Shown in pieces: positions 10,297 to 19,417 of a stretch of DNA of 64,000 bases. The notes below the pieces were generated by a model. That model made no database searches, was not told where the DNA came from, and saw nothing but the letters and a program-made list of their open reading frames with translations. Origin of the DNA: an uncultured Muribaculaceae bacterium (GTDB lineage: Bacteria > Bacteroidota > Bacteroidia > Bacteroidales > Muribaculaceae); contig CANDNO010000001.1 in NCBI GenBank assembly GCA_947386115.1, positions 22,951 to 86,950 on the forward strand, read 5' to 3'. Made by a program: the position numbers and the translations under genes. Within the stretch, counting starts at the first letter, position 1. Each line of letters opens with the position of its first letter.

Positions 10297-11262
10297 TTAC
10301 GGATTGAAGCGTGATTCTATAAGCCTTTGCTGGGCTTTGCCGTAGAACTCGGGCGACAATATTCGCTGCATATCGGTGTCGGGATTCTCGCGTGTGTAGC
10401 TGTCGATGATTTCGAGACCTATGATGTTGGCCGCACGCGCCCGCAGCTGCATTTTGCCTATGGTTGAGAATGGCGCTGGCAAGGTGAGCCGTGATATGTC
10501 AGCGTCGGATGTCGTGTATAGCAGTCGCTCGGTGGCGAGTGCCTCCCAAATCTCGCGCGAATTATTCTTGACCGTTTGATATTCATCGCTACTCATCCCC
10601 GAAGCGGTGGCGGCATCTACACCGAGGGCTTCCGAGACGGCTCGCAAGACTGCTCCCTCGTAGAGCATGCGCTCAAGTAGTGTCCCGTCGGTGGGGTGGT
10701 AGGGGTAGTTGATGCGCACGAGCGCTTCGGCCACATCGGCCGGGACGCGCGACGCTGTCTTCAGTCGGCGTCGATACTCGGGCATCGACGAGTAGCCGGC
10801 ATAGTCGCTGCCCAGATAGTGGTTGAGCGCGATCATCACGATGGAGTCGCTCACGATTACCGACTGCATGTAGGGACTGGCTATACCATACACATTCGTA
10901 ACGTTTACCTCGGGCAGCAAGCTTTCGAGGCGTTTGATAGTTCTGCCTAATGGCAGTGCAAGCGAGTCGCTTTGTGTGAACCGCTCCCTTATGTCTTTAC
11001 CGAACACGGCTGTGACGGGACTCTCATGCAGTGTGAGCAGAGTGCTGTCACAGGTGGTGGCGTTTCCGGTCATCAGCTCGAGGTATAATCCCAGTCCGGG
11101 TTGCAGTGACTCCAGCTCGGGAGCGCTTGACGGGTAATTGTCGATGAACAGGTCGATGCGTTCGACAGGCATCGGCGTGGCGGTATCACTGTCGGCGTTT
11201 CTGCTGCAGGCGAGAAGAGCAGTGAGCAGTATTCCTAATATATATAAGTATAGTCGGTTCAT
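10297..11262 (-). CDS. GldB-like lipoprotein
   Basis: From the ATG at 11262 this is a 321-residue lipoprotein (signal ending ALLAC, then SRN). Upstream in-frame residues are not plausible as coding. The stretch ALNHYLGSDYAGY followed by a YRR...P-rich helical part resembles GldB, a lipoprotein first described in gliding Bacteroidota. Non-gliding gut Bacteroidales carry GldB relatives too, so motility is not implied. It diverges from the amidase gene at 11418 with 155 bp between them. Family assignment is from memory of the motif and is moderate; the catalytic role of the family is not established. Confidence 0.6.
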   Translation of the reverse strand: MNRLYLYILGILLTALLACSRNADSDTATPMPVERIDLFIDNYPSSAPELESLQPGLGLYLELMTGNATTCDSTLLTLHESPVTAVFGKDIRERFTQSDSLALPLGRTIKRLESLLPEVNVTNVYGIASPYMQSVIVSDSIVMIALNHYLGSDYAGYSSMPEYRRRLKTASRVPADVAEALVRINYPYHPTDGTLLERMLYEGAVLRAVSEALGVDAATASGMSSDEYQTVKNNSREIWEALATERLLYTTSDADISRLTLPAPFSTIGKMQLRARAANIIGLEIIDSYTRENPDTDMQRILSPEFYGKAQQRLIESRFNP

Positions 11263-11390
11263 GAAGCAAAGGTACAAATAATCGAAAATGAAATCATAAT
11301 GAATAATCTGTTTTGCCCCGATATTGGCCAAAAAAGGTAATATTTGTAATATTTATCGTTTCTCTGATATTGATATAACAGTTAATTTTC

Positions 11391-11398
11391 TAATTTTG
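11391..11398 (+). promoter_or_regulatory. -7 box for the amidase-mlaD pair
   Basis: TAATTTTG matches TAnnTTTG exactly and sits 19 bp before the amidase ATG. No clear TTTG -33 box is present at 19-21 bp upstream. Confidence 0.45.
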
Positions 11399-11417
11399 TA
11401 GTCTAAATGCTCCACTT

Positions 11418-12230
11418 ATGAACAAAAACATTATAACACGATTTGCTTTCTCGCTGCTGTTGATGGCGGTTTTTGCCGTGTCGGCTTCGGCGCGCGACTT
11501 TGTCCTGGTCATTGACCCCGGGCATGGAGGCAAGGATGTGGGAGCCCGCGGTGTCAAGGCCTACGAGAAGAACATCAACCTTGCCGTCGCAAAACTTTTT
11601 GGTGAAAAAGTCAAGAAGGAGTGCAAGGATGTCAAGGTGGTCTATACCCGCGACGATGATACGTTTGTGAAACTTAATGACCGCGCCGAGATAGCCAACA
11701 AGGCCAACGGCGACCTTTTTGTCTCGATTCATGTTAACTCGGTGGCACGTAAGAATCGAAATCGCACGCGTATCTCGGGTGCCGAAGTCTACACGCTTGG
11801 ACTTCACCGTAGCGATGATAACCTTGCCGTGGCTATGCGCGAGAACTCAGTGATGTCGCTCGAGGCCGACCAGTCGGAGACCTATCAGGGATTTGACCCG
11901 GAGTCGTCGGAGAGCTATATAATCTTCGAGCTGAGCCAGAGCCTGTACATGGACAAGAGCATCGAGATGGCCGAGCTGGTACAGCAGTCGCTTGTGGGCA
12001 ACGCCAACCGTGCCGACAAGGGTGTAAAGCAGGCCGGCTTCTGGGTGTTGTGGGCCACATCGATGCCCTCGATACTCATTGAACTCGACTTCATAAGCAA
12101 TCCCACTCAGGAAAAATATCTTGCTTCTCAGAAGGGGCAGCGTGAACTTGCCGATGCCATCTTCGAGGGCTTTTTGACATATAAGGAAAACAACCCGGTG
12201 ATGCCGGAAACTAATAATGAAAGCCGTTGA
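11418..12230 (+). CDS. N-acetylmuramoyl-L-alanine amidase (Amidase_3)
   Basis: A 270-residue secreted zinc amidase that removes stem peptides from MurNAc in peptidoglycan, as in daughter-cell separation. Signal peptide residues 1-25 (ending SASA). Zinc ligands: H36 in DPGHGG, E50 in YEKNINLA, H105 in VSIHVNS; the catalytic Glu is E222 in LIELDFISN. No AMIN or SPOR domain, so targeting must come from elsewhere. It is followed 27 bp later by an MCE-domain gene, an arrangement that suggests joint envelope function. Confidence 0.93.
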   Translation: MNKNIITRFAFSLLLMAVFAVSASARDFVLVIDPGHGGKDVGARGVKAYEKNINLAVAKLFGEKVKKECKDVKVVYTRDDDTFVKLNDRAEIANKANGDLFVSIHVNSVARKNRNRTRISGAEVYTLGLHRSDDNLAVAMRENSVMSLEADQSETYQGFDPESSESYIIFELSQSLYMDKSIEMAELVQQSLVGNANRADKGVKQAGFWVLWATSMPSILIELDFISNPTQEKYLASQKGQRELADAIFEGFLTYKENNPVMPETNNESR

Positions 12231-12257
12231 CGTGCGGCTGCAAACATATTCTAAAGT

Positions 12258-13145
12258 ATGAAACGTAATTTTATAATCGGACTTTGTGTCCTTGTCGCAC
12301 TTGCCATCCTGTTTTTCGGCCTTGAGTTTCTCAAGGGCGTGAATGTTTTTAAGCCTGCCAATTATTACAGCGCGTCATATACCAACGTTGCGGGTCTGCA
12401 GGTTTCGGCACCTGTCTCGATCAACGGTTTTAAAGTGGGCCAGGTGAGCAATATTCAGTATGAATATGACAATCCCGGTCACGTGCTTGTCGAGATGAGC
12501 CTCGACAAGGCGCTCAAGATACCTCAGGGCACGAAGGCTGTGATCGAGGCCGACCTTCTCGGCACCGCAACAGTTCATCTCGTAATGTCGTCGAGCAATG
12601 ATTATCATAACGTGGGCGACAAGCTCATAGGCGAAACGGCATCGGGAATGATGGAGAGCGTCTCGCAGGATCTCATGCCAGGTGTGACTCGCATCCTGCC
12701 CACGGTCGATACTTTGCTGTCAAATGTCAATACGCTTGTTGCCGACCCTGCTCTGGCCGCTTCGATTGCACGTCTTGATAATATAACTGCAACACTTGCT
12801 TCGACGCTCGACCGTCTCGATCGCTCGATGAAGACTCTGCCCGACGTCATGAACAATGTCAATGGCATCACGGCCAATCTTGACACTATGTCGCGTAACC
12901 TGTGCAGCCTTTCGGCCCGCCTTGATGAAGCCGGCATAGACAAGACTCTCGCCAACGTTCAGGAAATTTCGCGCGAACTCAAGGAGCTCACAGCAGCGCT
13001 TAACTCTGAGGAATCATCGGTAGGACAGCTCATGCACGACCCCGAGCTGTACAACAATCTTAACAACGCTGCCGCAAGTCTCGACTCGCTGCTCATCGAT
13101 GTCAAGAAGAACCCCAAACGTTACATTTCGATTAAATTGCTTTAA
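12258..13145 (+). CDS. MlaD-family MCE-domain protein
   Basis: A 295-residue protein with one N-terminal membrane helix (residues 4-24) and an MCE domain at about residues 35-115 (YTNVAGLQVSAPVSINGFKV, VGQVSNI). The rest is helical and probably forms the coiled-coil barrel seen in MCE hexamers. MlaD-type proteins bridge an inner-membrane ABC transporter to the outer membrane for phospholipid transport; no mlaE or mlaF is next to it here. Cotranscribed with the upstream amidase; a strong terminator follows. Confidence 0.88.
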   Translation: MKRNFIIGLCVLVALAILFFGLEFLKGVNVFKPANYYSASYTNVAGLQVSAPVSINGFKVGQVSNIQYEYDNPGHVLVEMSLDKALKIPQGTKAVIEADLLGTATVHLVMSSSNDYHNVGDKLIGETASGMMESVSQDLMPGVTRILPTVDTLLSNVNTLVADPALAASIARLDNITATLASTLDRLDRSMKTLPDVMNNVNGITANLDTMSRNLCSLSARLDEAGIDKTLANVQEISRELKELTAALNSEESSVGQLMHDPELYNNLNNAAASLDSLLIDVKKNPKRYISIKLL

Positions 13146-13173
13146 CCCTAAAAGCATAAAACTTGCAATACCG

Positions 13174-13218
13174 GCGGCGCCTTGTTTAGACTCGTTCTAA
13201 ATAAGGCGCCGCTTAAAG
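13174..13218 (+). terminator. Terminator after mlaD-like gene
   Basis: A 10-bp GC-rich stem (GCGGCGCCTT / AAGGCGCCGC) with an inner TTTAGA/TCTAAA pairing, followed by TTAAAGTTTTT. Confidence 0.85.
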
Positions 13219-13420
13219 TTTTTGTTTAAATCCCCCTGTTTGACACGGTTTGAGCACTGTTAATCGGTACGGCATATCGGCAAAATGTTAATAACTTTGA
13301 TTTTGATGTTTTAGTTATATATGATTGATGAATAGTTCTGTAGAGAATAAATATAAAGTAATAGTTTAATGAAAATACTCGTTTTGTAATAAATCACTGA
13401 ACATCAGTACACTTGAACCT

Positions 13421-13429
13421 TTATCCATA
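13421..13429 (+). promoter_or_regulatory. DnaA-box-like site in the dnaA leader region
   Basis: The 280-bp AT-rich stretch 13219-13498 before dnaA holds one TTATCCATA, one mismatch from the DnaA box TTATCCACA. A -7-like TATTTTG follows 9 bp later (13438-13444). dnaA autorepression through such a box is known in other bacteria; here it is inference. There is no box cluster that would indicate oriC. Confidence 0.4.
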
Positions 13430-13498
13430 TTTCCAAATATTTTGACCTTTGTTTTTAATAAAAATATTTCAGAATTTTGTGTCCGTAAAATAGAGTTT

Positions 13499-14884
13499 AT
13501 GTCACCGACATCATGTACATATAATTGGAACGATTGCCTTGCGATATTCAAGGACATCCTGCCGCCCGACCAGTACACTGCCTGGTTCGAGCCGGTAACG
13601 GCTGTCAGCTATGTCGACGGTAATCTCACCCTGTCGGTACCGAGCCCTTACTTTGTAGAGTATCTCGAGGAGAAATACATACGTATAATAGGCACGGTAT
13701 TGCAGCGCGTATATGGAAAAGGTGTCAATCTTTATTACCAGTATGAGCAGGTGCAGAATCAGCCTGCTACACGTGTCGATGTGCGCAGCGACAACCGCAG
13801 CCAGGCCATCAAGGACGAGCCGGTAAAGGCCAATCCGTTCCAGGCTCCGGTCAACGTCATGTTCGACTCGCAGCTCAACCCTCACTATACGTTTGAGAAC
13901 TACTGCGGCAGTATAAGCAACCGCCTTGCTCGCTCGATAGGCGAGACTATCGCCAACGATCCCACATGCACGACTTTCAACCCGTTGTTCGTGTTCGGTC
14001 CCTCGGGCGTGGGCAAGACCCACCTTATACATGCTATAGGCATCCGCATCAAGGAGCGTAATCCTCAGACCCGCGTGTTGTATGTCAACGCCCGCCTGTT
14101 TGAGAGCCAGTTCACGGTAGCAAGCCGCAACGGCAAGATCAACGAATTCATCAACTTCTACCAGAGCATCGATGTCCTCATTATCGACGATATACAGGAT
14201 CTCATCGACAAGGAGAAGACCCAGATGACATTCTTCCACATCTTCAACCATCTGCACCTTAATAATAAGCGCATCATATTGACGAGCGACTGTCGCCCGT
14301 CGCAGCTTAAAGGTATGCCCGAGCGAATGCTCACACGCCTCAAGTGGGGTATGACCGTAGAGCTTGAGCGCCCCGACCTTGAGTTGCGCAAAGAGGTGCT
14401 TCGCCGCAAGGCCGATACCGACGGCTTGAGCATCAGTGCCGAGGTTCTCGACTTTATCGCCGAGAACGTTACCGGAAGCATACGCGAGCTTGAGGGTATC
14501 ATGGTGTCGTTGCTGGCCCATGCCACTATCCTCTCTCAGGAAATCACGCTCGACCTTGCCCGCAGCGTCCTGAGCAATGCCGTAAAGGTGGCTCGCAAGC
14601 AGCTCAACTTCGAGATGATAACCCAGAGCGTGAGCGCCTATTACAATATCGAGCCCGACGACCTGTTTACAAAGTCGCGTAAGCGCGAGATTTCCGACGC
14701 ACGCCAGATGGTGATGTACCTTGCCAAGAAACATGCCAAGATGCCTTTAACGGCCATTGGAACCCGTCTGTCGCGCACTCACGCCACCGTTCTATATGCG
14801 TGCAAGAACATCGAGGAGCGCTTACCCATTGAAAAGCAGCTCCAGGAAGATGTCAACAAGATCGAGACATCGCTCCTGAAGTAA
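13499..14884 (+). CDS. dnaA: Chromosomal replication initiator DnaA
   Basis: From the ATG at 13499 the protein has 461 residues, normal for Bacteroidales; a TTG 57 bases upstream would add unconserved residues. Domain I (about 1-85) recruits helicase, domain II is a linker, domain III is the AAA+ ATPase with Walker A GPSGVGKT (167-174) and Walker B LIIDD (ending D231), and domain IV binds the DnaA box (signature around THATVLYACKNI). It opens the replication origin. No dnaN or recF neighbours occur, as is common in this order where dnaA is not beside them. Confidence 0.97.
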   Translation: MSPTSCTYNWNDCLAIFKDILPPDQYTAWFEPVTAVSYVDGNLTLSVPSPYFVEYLEEKYIRIIGTVLQRVYGKGVNLYYQYEQVQNQPATRVDVRSDNRSQAIKDEPVKANPFQAPVNVMFDSQLNPHYTFENYCGSISNRLARSIGETIANDPTCTTFNPLFVFGPSGVGKTHLIHAIGIRIKERNPQTRVLYVNARLFESQFTVASRNGKINEFINFYQSIDVLIIDDIQDLIDKEKTQMTFFHIFNHLHLNNKRIILTSDCRPSQLKGMPERMLTRLKWGMTVELERPDLELRKEVLRRKADTDGLSISAEVLDFIAENVTGSIRELEGIMVSLLAHATILSQEITLDLARSVLSNAVKVARKQLNFEMITQSVSAYYNIEPDDLFTKSRKREISDARQMVMYLAKKHAKMPLTAIGTRLSRTHATVLYACKNIEERLPIEKQLQEDVNKIETSLLK

Positions 14885-14900
14885 TCCAAAAATCAGTTTC

Positions 14901-14932
14901 TTTGTTTGGGCGGGATATAAATCGTATCTTTG
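14901..14932 (+). promoter_or_regulatory. Bacteroides-type promoter of the DUF2461 gene
   Basis: TTTG (14901-14904), a 20-bp spacer and TATCTTTG (14925-14932) match the Bacteroides -33/-7 consensus exactly. The ATG is 16 bases downstream. Confidence 0.75.
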
Positions 14933-14948
14933 CCCCAAAATACTGCGT

Positions 14949-15608
14949 ATGGAACTGATACAATTTCTTGATAGATTACAGCACAATAATAATCGCGGGT
15001 GGTTTGCCGACCATCGCGCCGAGTATGACGAGGTGCGTGAGAAGTGGTATGAGGACATGGACCGCCTGATAGCGAATGTCGCGCAATGGGAGCCGCGTCT
15101 TGCCGGCACGACCGGCCGACAGGCTTCTTACCGCATTTATCGCGACACACGTTTCTCTCTCGACAAGACTCCCTATAAAACAAATTTCTCGGCGATACTT
15201 TCGCCCCGTGGCAAGCGCCTACAGGTGGCCGATTATTATATTCAGGCCGGCGCGCCCGGCACTGAAAGCCTTACGGCCGGAGGTTTCTGGGCTTCCGACT
15301 CGGCTTCTTTACAGAAACTTCGCAAGGCTATGATCGACAACATCGAGGAATTCGAGGTCATAATAAACGAGCCGGAGTTTAAACGGCTCTATCCCGCCTG
15401 GTATGGTCCGCAGCTCAAGACTGCCCCCAAGGGGTGGAACCGTAATCACCCGCATGTCGATCTGTTGCGGCTGCAGGTCGTAGGGCGTGAGCATATACTT
15501 GACCAGTCGGTGTTCAGCGATCCTTCGTGGCCCGATAAGGTGGCCGAGTTGCTTCGCCCGTTAAAACCTCTTGTCGACTTTATCAATTACAGCCTTCTCG
15601 ACGAGTGA
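14949..15608 (+). CDS. DUF2461 domain-containing protein
   Basis: A 219-residue cytoplasmic protein of the DUF2461 (TIGR02453) family, recognisable by FLDRLQHNNNRGWFADHRAEY at the start, YRIYRDTRFSLDKTPYKTNF (about residues 60-80) and GGFWASDSASLQKLR. The biochemical role of the family is unknown. It has its own perfect promoter directly downstream of dnaA and ends with no gap against the convergent rodA stop codon, so there is no room for an intrinsic terminator between them. Confidence 0.88.
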   Translation: MELIQFLDRLQHNNNRGWFADHRAEYDEVREKWYEDMDRLIANVAQWEPRLAGTTGRQASYRIYRDTRFSLDKTPYKTNFSAILSPRGKRLQVADYYIQAGAPGTESLTAGGFWASDSASLQKLRKAMIDNIEEFEVIINEPEFKRLYPAWYGPQLKTAPKGWNRNHPHVDLLRLQVVGREHILDQSVFSDPSWPDKVAELLRPLKPLVDFINYSLLDE

Positions 15609-17075
15609 TCAGTGGTGTGAGCGACGTGCCGCGTCGATACGCAACAGTATGAACAGCAGCACTGTGAAACCCCACAGCGACGAGCCTCCGTAGCTGAAGA
15701 AAGGCAGTGGAATGCCTATCACCGGGCAGAGGCCTATGACCATGCCTATGTTGATGCAGAAATGCACTATGAAATAGCTCGCCACGCAGTAGGCAAACAC
15801 GCGGCCGAATGTCGTAGGCTGGCGTTCGGCTATGACGATCACTCGCAGAATCAGCATCACAAACAACAGCATTGTGAGCGATGTGCCTATGAAACCTTGC
15901 TCCTCGCCTATGGTGCAGAATATGAAATCGGTGTGCTGTTCAGGCACATATTTCAGCTTGGTCTGCGTGCCTTTGAGAAATCCTTTTCCGGCAAATCCTC
16001 CCGAACCGATTGCGATCTTTGACTGGTTGACGTTGTAGCCGGCCCTCAGTATGTCGTCCTCGATGCCCAGTGCAACCTTGATACGCATCTGCTGGTGGGG
16101 TTTTAGCACCGATGTGAACACGTAGTTGACCGAGAACATGAAGGCGACGGCGATCACAGCCGCACCTATCGCCGCCAATATTTTACTCACACGGTATCGC
16201 AGCGTCTCGATGATGCAGTAAATGCAGGCGGCGCTTATGATTCCTATGAAATAGTAGTTGCCCGGAATTTCGATTCCGCACAGGTCGAGGATCCATACGA
16301 TGATGCCCGAACCGACGAATCCGAGCGCAGTGTTGCGTGCCGTGATCGTCGTCTTGCTGTAAAGCGCGAGCATCGCAACCATCGTTGCCATCACAAGGAT
16401 ATATACGGTAAACTGGCCCGACGGAATGCCCAACACCATAGTCTCGGTGAATTTTACCGATATCACGAAAATAGCAACCGCCAGCACGGCCGAGAGTAGT
16501 ACAAGACCGCTCATTCCTTCACGGTACAGGACAAAGAAAAGCCCGAGGTAAACGAGCGCCGAGCCTGTCTCGTTCTGAGCAAGAATGAGTATCACAGGCA
16601 GGAAGATGATGAGTAATGCCTTGAAATAGTTGGAGGTACGGGCGTTGAGGCTGAAGTTGTAGCCGCTGAACAGCTTGGCAAGGGCCAGCGCGGTGGCAAA
16701 TTTTGCAAATTCGGCCGGCTGGATACTCATAGGGCCCATTACAATCCACGAGTGTGAACCCTTGATATTGGGCGCGATGAATATCGTTACAAGCAGCAGC
16801 AGCATGATGCCGGTATAGATAGGGTAGGCGTATGTCTCGTACATGCGCGCGTCGACGAGCAGCAACGCGAAGCCAAGTATGAATGACAATCCTATCCATC
16901 GTAGCTGTTTGCCCGAGAACTCGTCAAAATCAAAGATGCTCGCGTTGTCGAAGTCATAGCTTGCCGCATAGATGCTCACGGCGCCGGCTATCACCAGCAG
17001 CGCGTAGATGATGACGGTAAACCAGTCAATGCCTTTGAATGGCGACTCGGTGAGTTTAGTGCTTCTTGACTCCAC
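15609..17075 (-). CDS. rodA: Rod-shape peptidoglycan polymerase RodA
   Basis: A 488-residue SEDS-family glycosyltransferase with about 10 or more membrane helices, longer than typical RodA (about 370-420) because of extra hydrophobic segments in the middle (about residues 195-320). It polymerises lipid II into glycan strands with PBP2 in the elongasome. Signature stretches include GSHSWIVMGPMSIQPAEFAKFATAL (shortened here to its key GP, QP and E residues) and the C-terminal FFSYGGSSL. Its start overlaps the end of the PBP2 gene by 20 bp, indicating translational coupling. Confidence 0.95.
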   Translation of the reverse strand: MESRSTKLTESPFKGIDWFTVIIYALLVIAGAVSIYAASYDFDNASIFDFDEFSGKQLRWIGLSFILGFALLLVDARMYETYAYPIYTGIMLLLLVTIFIAPNIKGSHSWIVMGPMSIQPAEFAKFATALALAKLFSGYNFSLNARTSNYFKALLIIFLPVILILAQNETGSALVYLGLFFVLYREGMSGLVLLSAVLAVAIFVISVKFTETMVLGIPSGQFTVYILVMATMVAMLALYSKTTITARNTALGFVGSGIIVWILDLCGIEIPGNYYFIGIISAACIYCIIETLRYRVSKILAAIGAAVIAVAFMFSVNYVFTSVLKPHQQMRIKVALGIEDDILRAGYNVNQSKIAIGSGGFAGKGFLKGTQTKLKYVPEQHTDFIFCTIGEEQGFIGTSLTMLLFVMLILRVIVIAERQPTTFGRVFAYCVASYFIVHFCINIGMVIGLCPVIGIPLPFFSYGGSSLWGFTVLLFILLRIDAARRSHH

Positions 17076-18909
17076 TGTATATAATTGTGTTAGACTCGAG
17101 CATGCGTTGTTCGAGATATTTGCGTTCGGGTGCTATTTCTCCTTTCAGATATTTTTCTATCACAAGACTGCCTATGGGTACGCCGAAAGTGGCACCGAAG
17201 CCGGCATTCTCGACGTAGACACACACGGCGATCTCCGGGTCTTCGTAGGGTGCGAATCCCATGAATGCCGAGTGGTCGCGGCCGTGAGGATTCTGTGCGG
17301 TACCGGTCTTGCCGGCCACGGCTATATCGGGCAGGTTGGTAAGCCGGCATGTGCCTCCGGTCACGGCCATGCGCATTCCCTCGGCCACCTCATGATACCA
17401 GCGCTCGTCGATGGTAGGGTAGTGCTTGTCGATGTATTCAGGTGCCATAACCGTGTCCTGGATCTCTTTGACTACGTGGGGAGTAATGAACCATCCGCGA
17501 TTGGCAATCGTGGCGCACACGTTGGCAATCTGCAGCGGGGTGGCACATATCTCGCCCTGGCCTATCGACACCGAGATGATTGTATTGGCACTCCATCGTC
17601 CCTCGCCGTAGACACGGTCGTAGAAAGGAGCGTTCGGAAGGAATCCGCGGCTCTCCGACGGCATGTCGACGCCGAGTTTGTAGCCGTATCCCATTGATAC
17701 AAGGTGATGTTTCCATACCTCGAAAGCCTCGGCCGGCGTGCCGTATTTCGACCTCTTGTCGACCATGGCTTTGAAGCCCCAGCAGAAAAACGCGTTGCAT
17801 GATGTCTGTAGCGCCGGTTTCAGCGGCAGTGGCGAACCGTGGCCGTGACATCCCACGCGCAGTCCGCCCGAAATGAAGCCGTGTGAACACGGATAGGCCG
17901 TGCCGGTATTGATTATTCCCTCCTGTAGCAGTATGAGTCCCTGTCCCGGCTTGAATGTCGAGCCGGGAGGGTAGGCGGCCATAAGGGCGCGGTCAAACAG
18001 TGGTTTGTATGGATTGTTTACCAGGTTGCGGTACTCCTTGCCTCGCTGGCGTCCCACGAGAAGGGTAGGGTCGTACGTCGGGCTCGAGACCATCGCAAGT
18101 ATCTCGCCGGTTTTGGGCTGTATGGCCACGACGGCACCGATCTTGTTGACCATGAGGCTTTCGGCATATTGTTGCAAGCCCAGGTCGATACTGAGTTTGA
18201 GATTACGGCCCGATACGGGTGCTACGTCGAGCGTTCCGTCCTGGTATCGGCCCTGGATGCGGCCGTGAGCGTCGCGTATAAGCACCTCGACACCTTTCTG
18301 GCCTCTGAGGTAAGTATCGTAACTCTTCTCGATGCCAAGGTCGCCGCAATAGTCGCCGCGCTGGTAATACGGGTCGTTGTCGATGTCGTTTTGTGACACC
18401 TCGCGTATGTTGCCGAGCACGTTGGCCGCGGTCTTGTGGTTGTACTGGCGCAGAATACGTTTCTGGATGAAAAATCCGGGATAACGGTACAGTTTTTCCT
18501 GAAGCCGGCCGTAATCCTGGGCCGACAGGTGGGTGATAAGCACCTGAGGCGTGTAGGTCGAGTAGCCCGGCGACTTCTTCATGTCCTGGAGTCGGGTGTC
18601 AAACTGTTCGCGCGTAAGGTTGAGCGTGTTGCAGAAGTCGAGCGTGTCAAACTGCTGCACATCGCGGGGTATCATCATCACGTCGTAGGCCGGCTGGTTG
18701 AACACGATGAGTTCACCGTTGCGGTCATATATGAGTCCGCGCGAGGGGTAAACGGTCTTGTTCAGAAATGCATTGTTATCGGCATAGGCCTTGTACTTGC
18801 TGTCGTTGATCTGTAGGTCAAAAAGTCTGACGAGGTAAATCAGGGCAATGAACAGCAGGAATCCGGCAATGACATATTTGCGTTTTTCAAGTCTATAATC
18901 TTTTCTCAC
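17056..18909 (-). CDS. mrdA: Penicillin-binding protein 2 (elongation transpeptidase)
   Basis: A 617-residue class B PBP that cross-links peptidoglycan during lateral growth. One N-terminal membrane helix (residues 12-29), the pedestal/dimerisation domain with the RGLIYDRNG motif (57-65), and a transpeptidase domain with S317 in STFK, SCN at 370-372, and KTG in AGKTGTAQ. It overlaps mreD by 17 bp at its start and rodA by 20 bp at its end, so mreD, mrdA and rodA form a tightly packed string. Confidence 0.97.
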   Translation of the reverse strand: MRKDYRLEKRKYVIAGFLLFIALIYLVRLFDLQINDSKYKAYADNNAFLNKTVYPSRGLIYDRNGELIVFNQPAYDVMMIPRDVQQFDTLDFCNTLNLTREQFDTRLQDMKKSPGYSTYTPQVLITHLSAQDYGRLQEKLYRYPGFFIQKRILRQYNHKTAANVLGNIREVSQNDIDNDPYYQRGDYCGDLGIEKSYDTYLRGQKGVEVLIRDAHGRIQGRYQDGTLDVAPVSGRNLKLSIDLGLQQYAESLMVNKIGAVVAIQPKTGEILAMVSSPTYDPTLLVGRQRGKEYRNLVNNPYKPLFDRALMAAYPPGSTFKPGQGLILLQEGIINTGTAYPCSHGFISGGLRVGCHGHGSPLPLKPALQTSCNAFFCWGFKAMVDKRSKYGTPAEAFEVWKHHLVSMGYGYKLGVDMPSESRGFLPNAPFYDRVYGEGRWSANTIISVSIGQGEICATPLQIANVCATIANRGWFITPHVVKEIQDTVMAPEYIDKHYPTIDERWYHEVAEGMRMAVTGGTCRLTNLPDIAVAGKTGTAQNPHGRDHSAFMGFAPYEDPEIAVCVYVENAGFGATFGVPIGSLVIEKYLKGEIAPERKYLEQRMLESNTIIYSGVKKH

Positions 18910-19414
18910 TGCGTTGGTTCATTAAGCTGTCGATACACATTATTACAATAAATGTAAGGATCGTGCTTCCTGTGATTCTCATCACGAGTTTCAGCGGGTT
19001 GAAAAGCGAGAATGCCTCGATGGTGAAAAACAGGATGCAGTAAAGCAGGGATATGCTTATGGCATATTTCATGTAGACGGCTGCTCCGAGTGAACGCATC
19101 GACGGTTCGGGATTGGTAAGGTCCTCTTCACGCGGGAAATAGAGCCTCAATACCGGCAGCCGCAGCGTGGCGAGAATAGTGCACGCCAGGGCGTTCATGC
19201 CGGCGGTGTCGCTGAAGATGTCGATCGTGAGTCCAAGCAGGAACGACAGTGTCATAACGCCTATAGACCCCATTGTCACCGGCAACCTCATTATGAAGTA
19301 GATGAAAGCCAGGGGCAAGGCGGTATCGAATAGGTACAGGCGGTTGAATACCAGTACCTGGGCAAGTACAAGCACTAAGAAAAGCAGTGCAAACTGTAGT
19401 ACGCTCTTGGCCAT
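18893..19414 (-). CDS. mreD: Rod-shape-determining protein MreD
   Basis: A 173-residue inner-membrane protein with five or so hydrophobic helices, as in MreD, an elongasome component linking MreC and RodA/PBP2. Assigned by size, topology and its position three bases after mreC and overlapping mrdA. Sequence conservation in MreD is low, so context carries much of the call. Confidence 0.9.
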   Translation of the reverse strand: MAKSVLQFALLFLVLVLAQVLVFNRLYLFDTALPLAFIYFIMRLPVTMGSIGVMTLSFLLGLTIDIFSDTAGMNALACTILATLRLPVLRLYFPREEDLTNPEPSMRSLGAAVYMKYAISISLLYCILFFTIEAFSLFNPLKLVMRITGSTILTFIVIMCIDSLMNQRSEKRL

Positions 19415-19417
19415 CGC

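Noticed and set aside
13219..13498. Replication origin next to dnaA
   Set aside because: Only one imperfect DnaA box is present and no AT-rich repeat array; in this order dnaA is often away from oriC.
13511..14734. Long open frame antisense to dnaA (about 400 codons)
   Set aside because: It is a shadow of the dnaA codon pattern and shows no family features.
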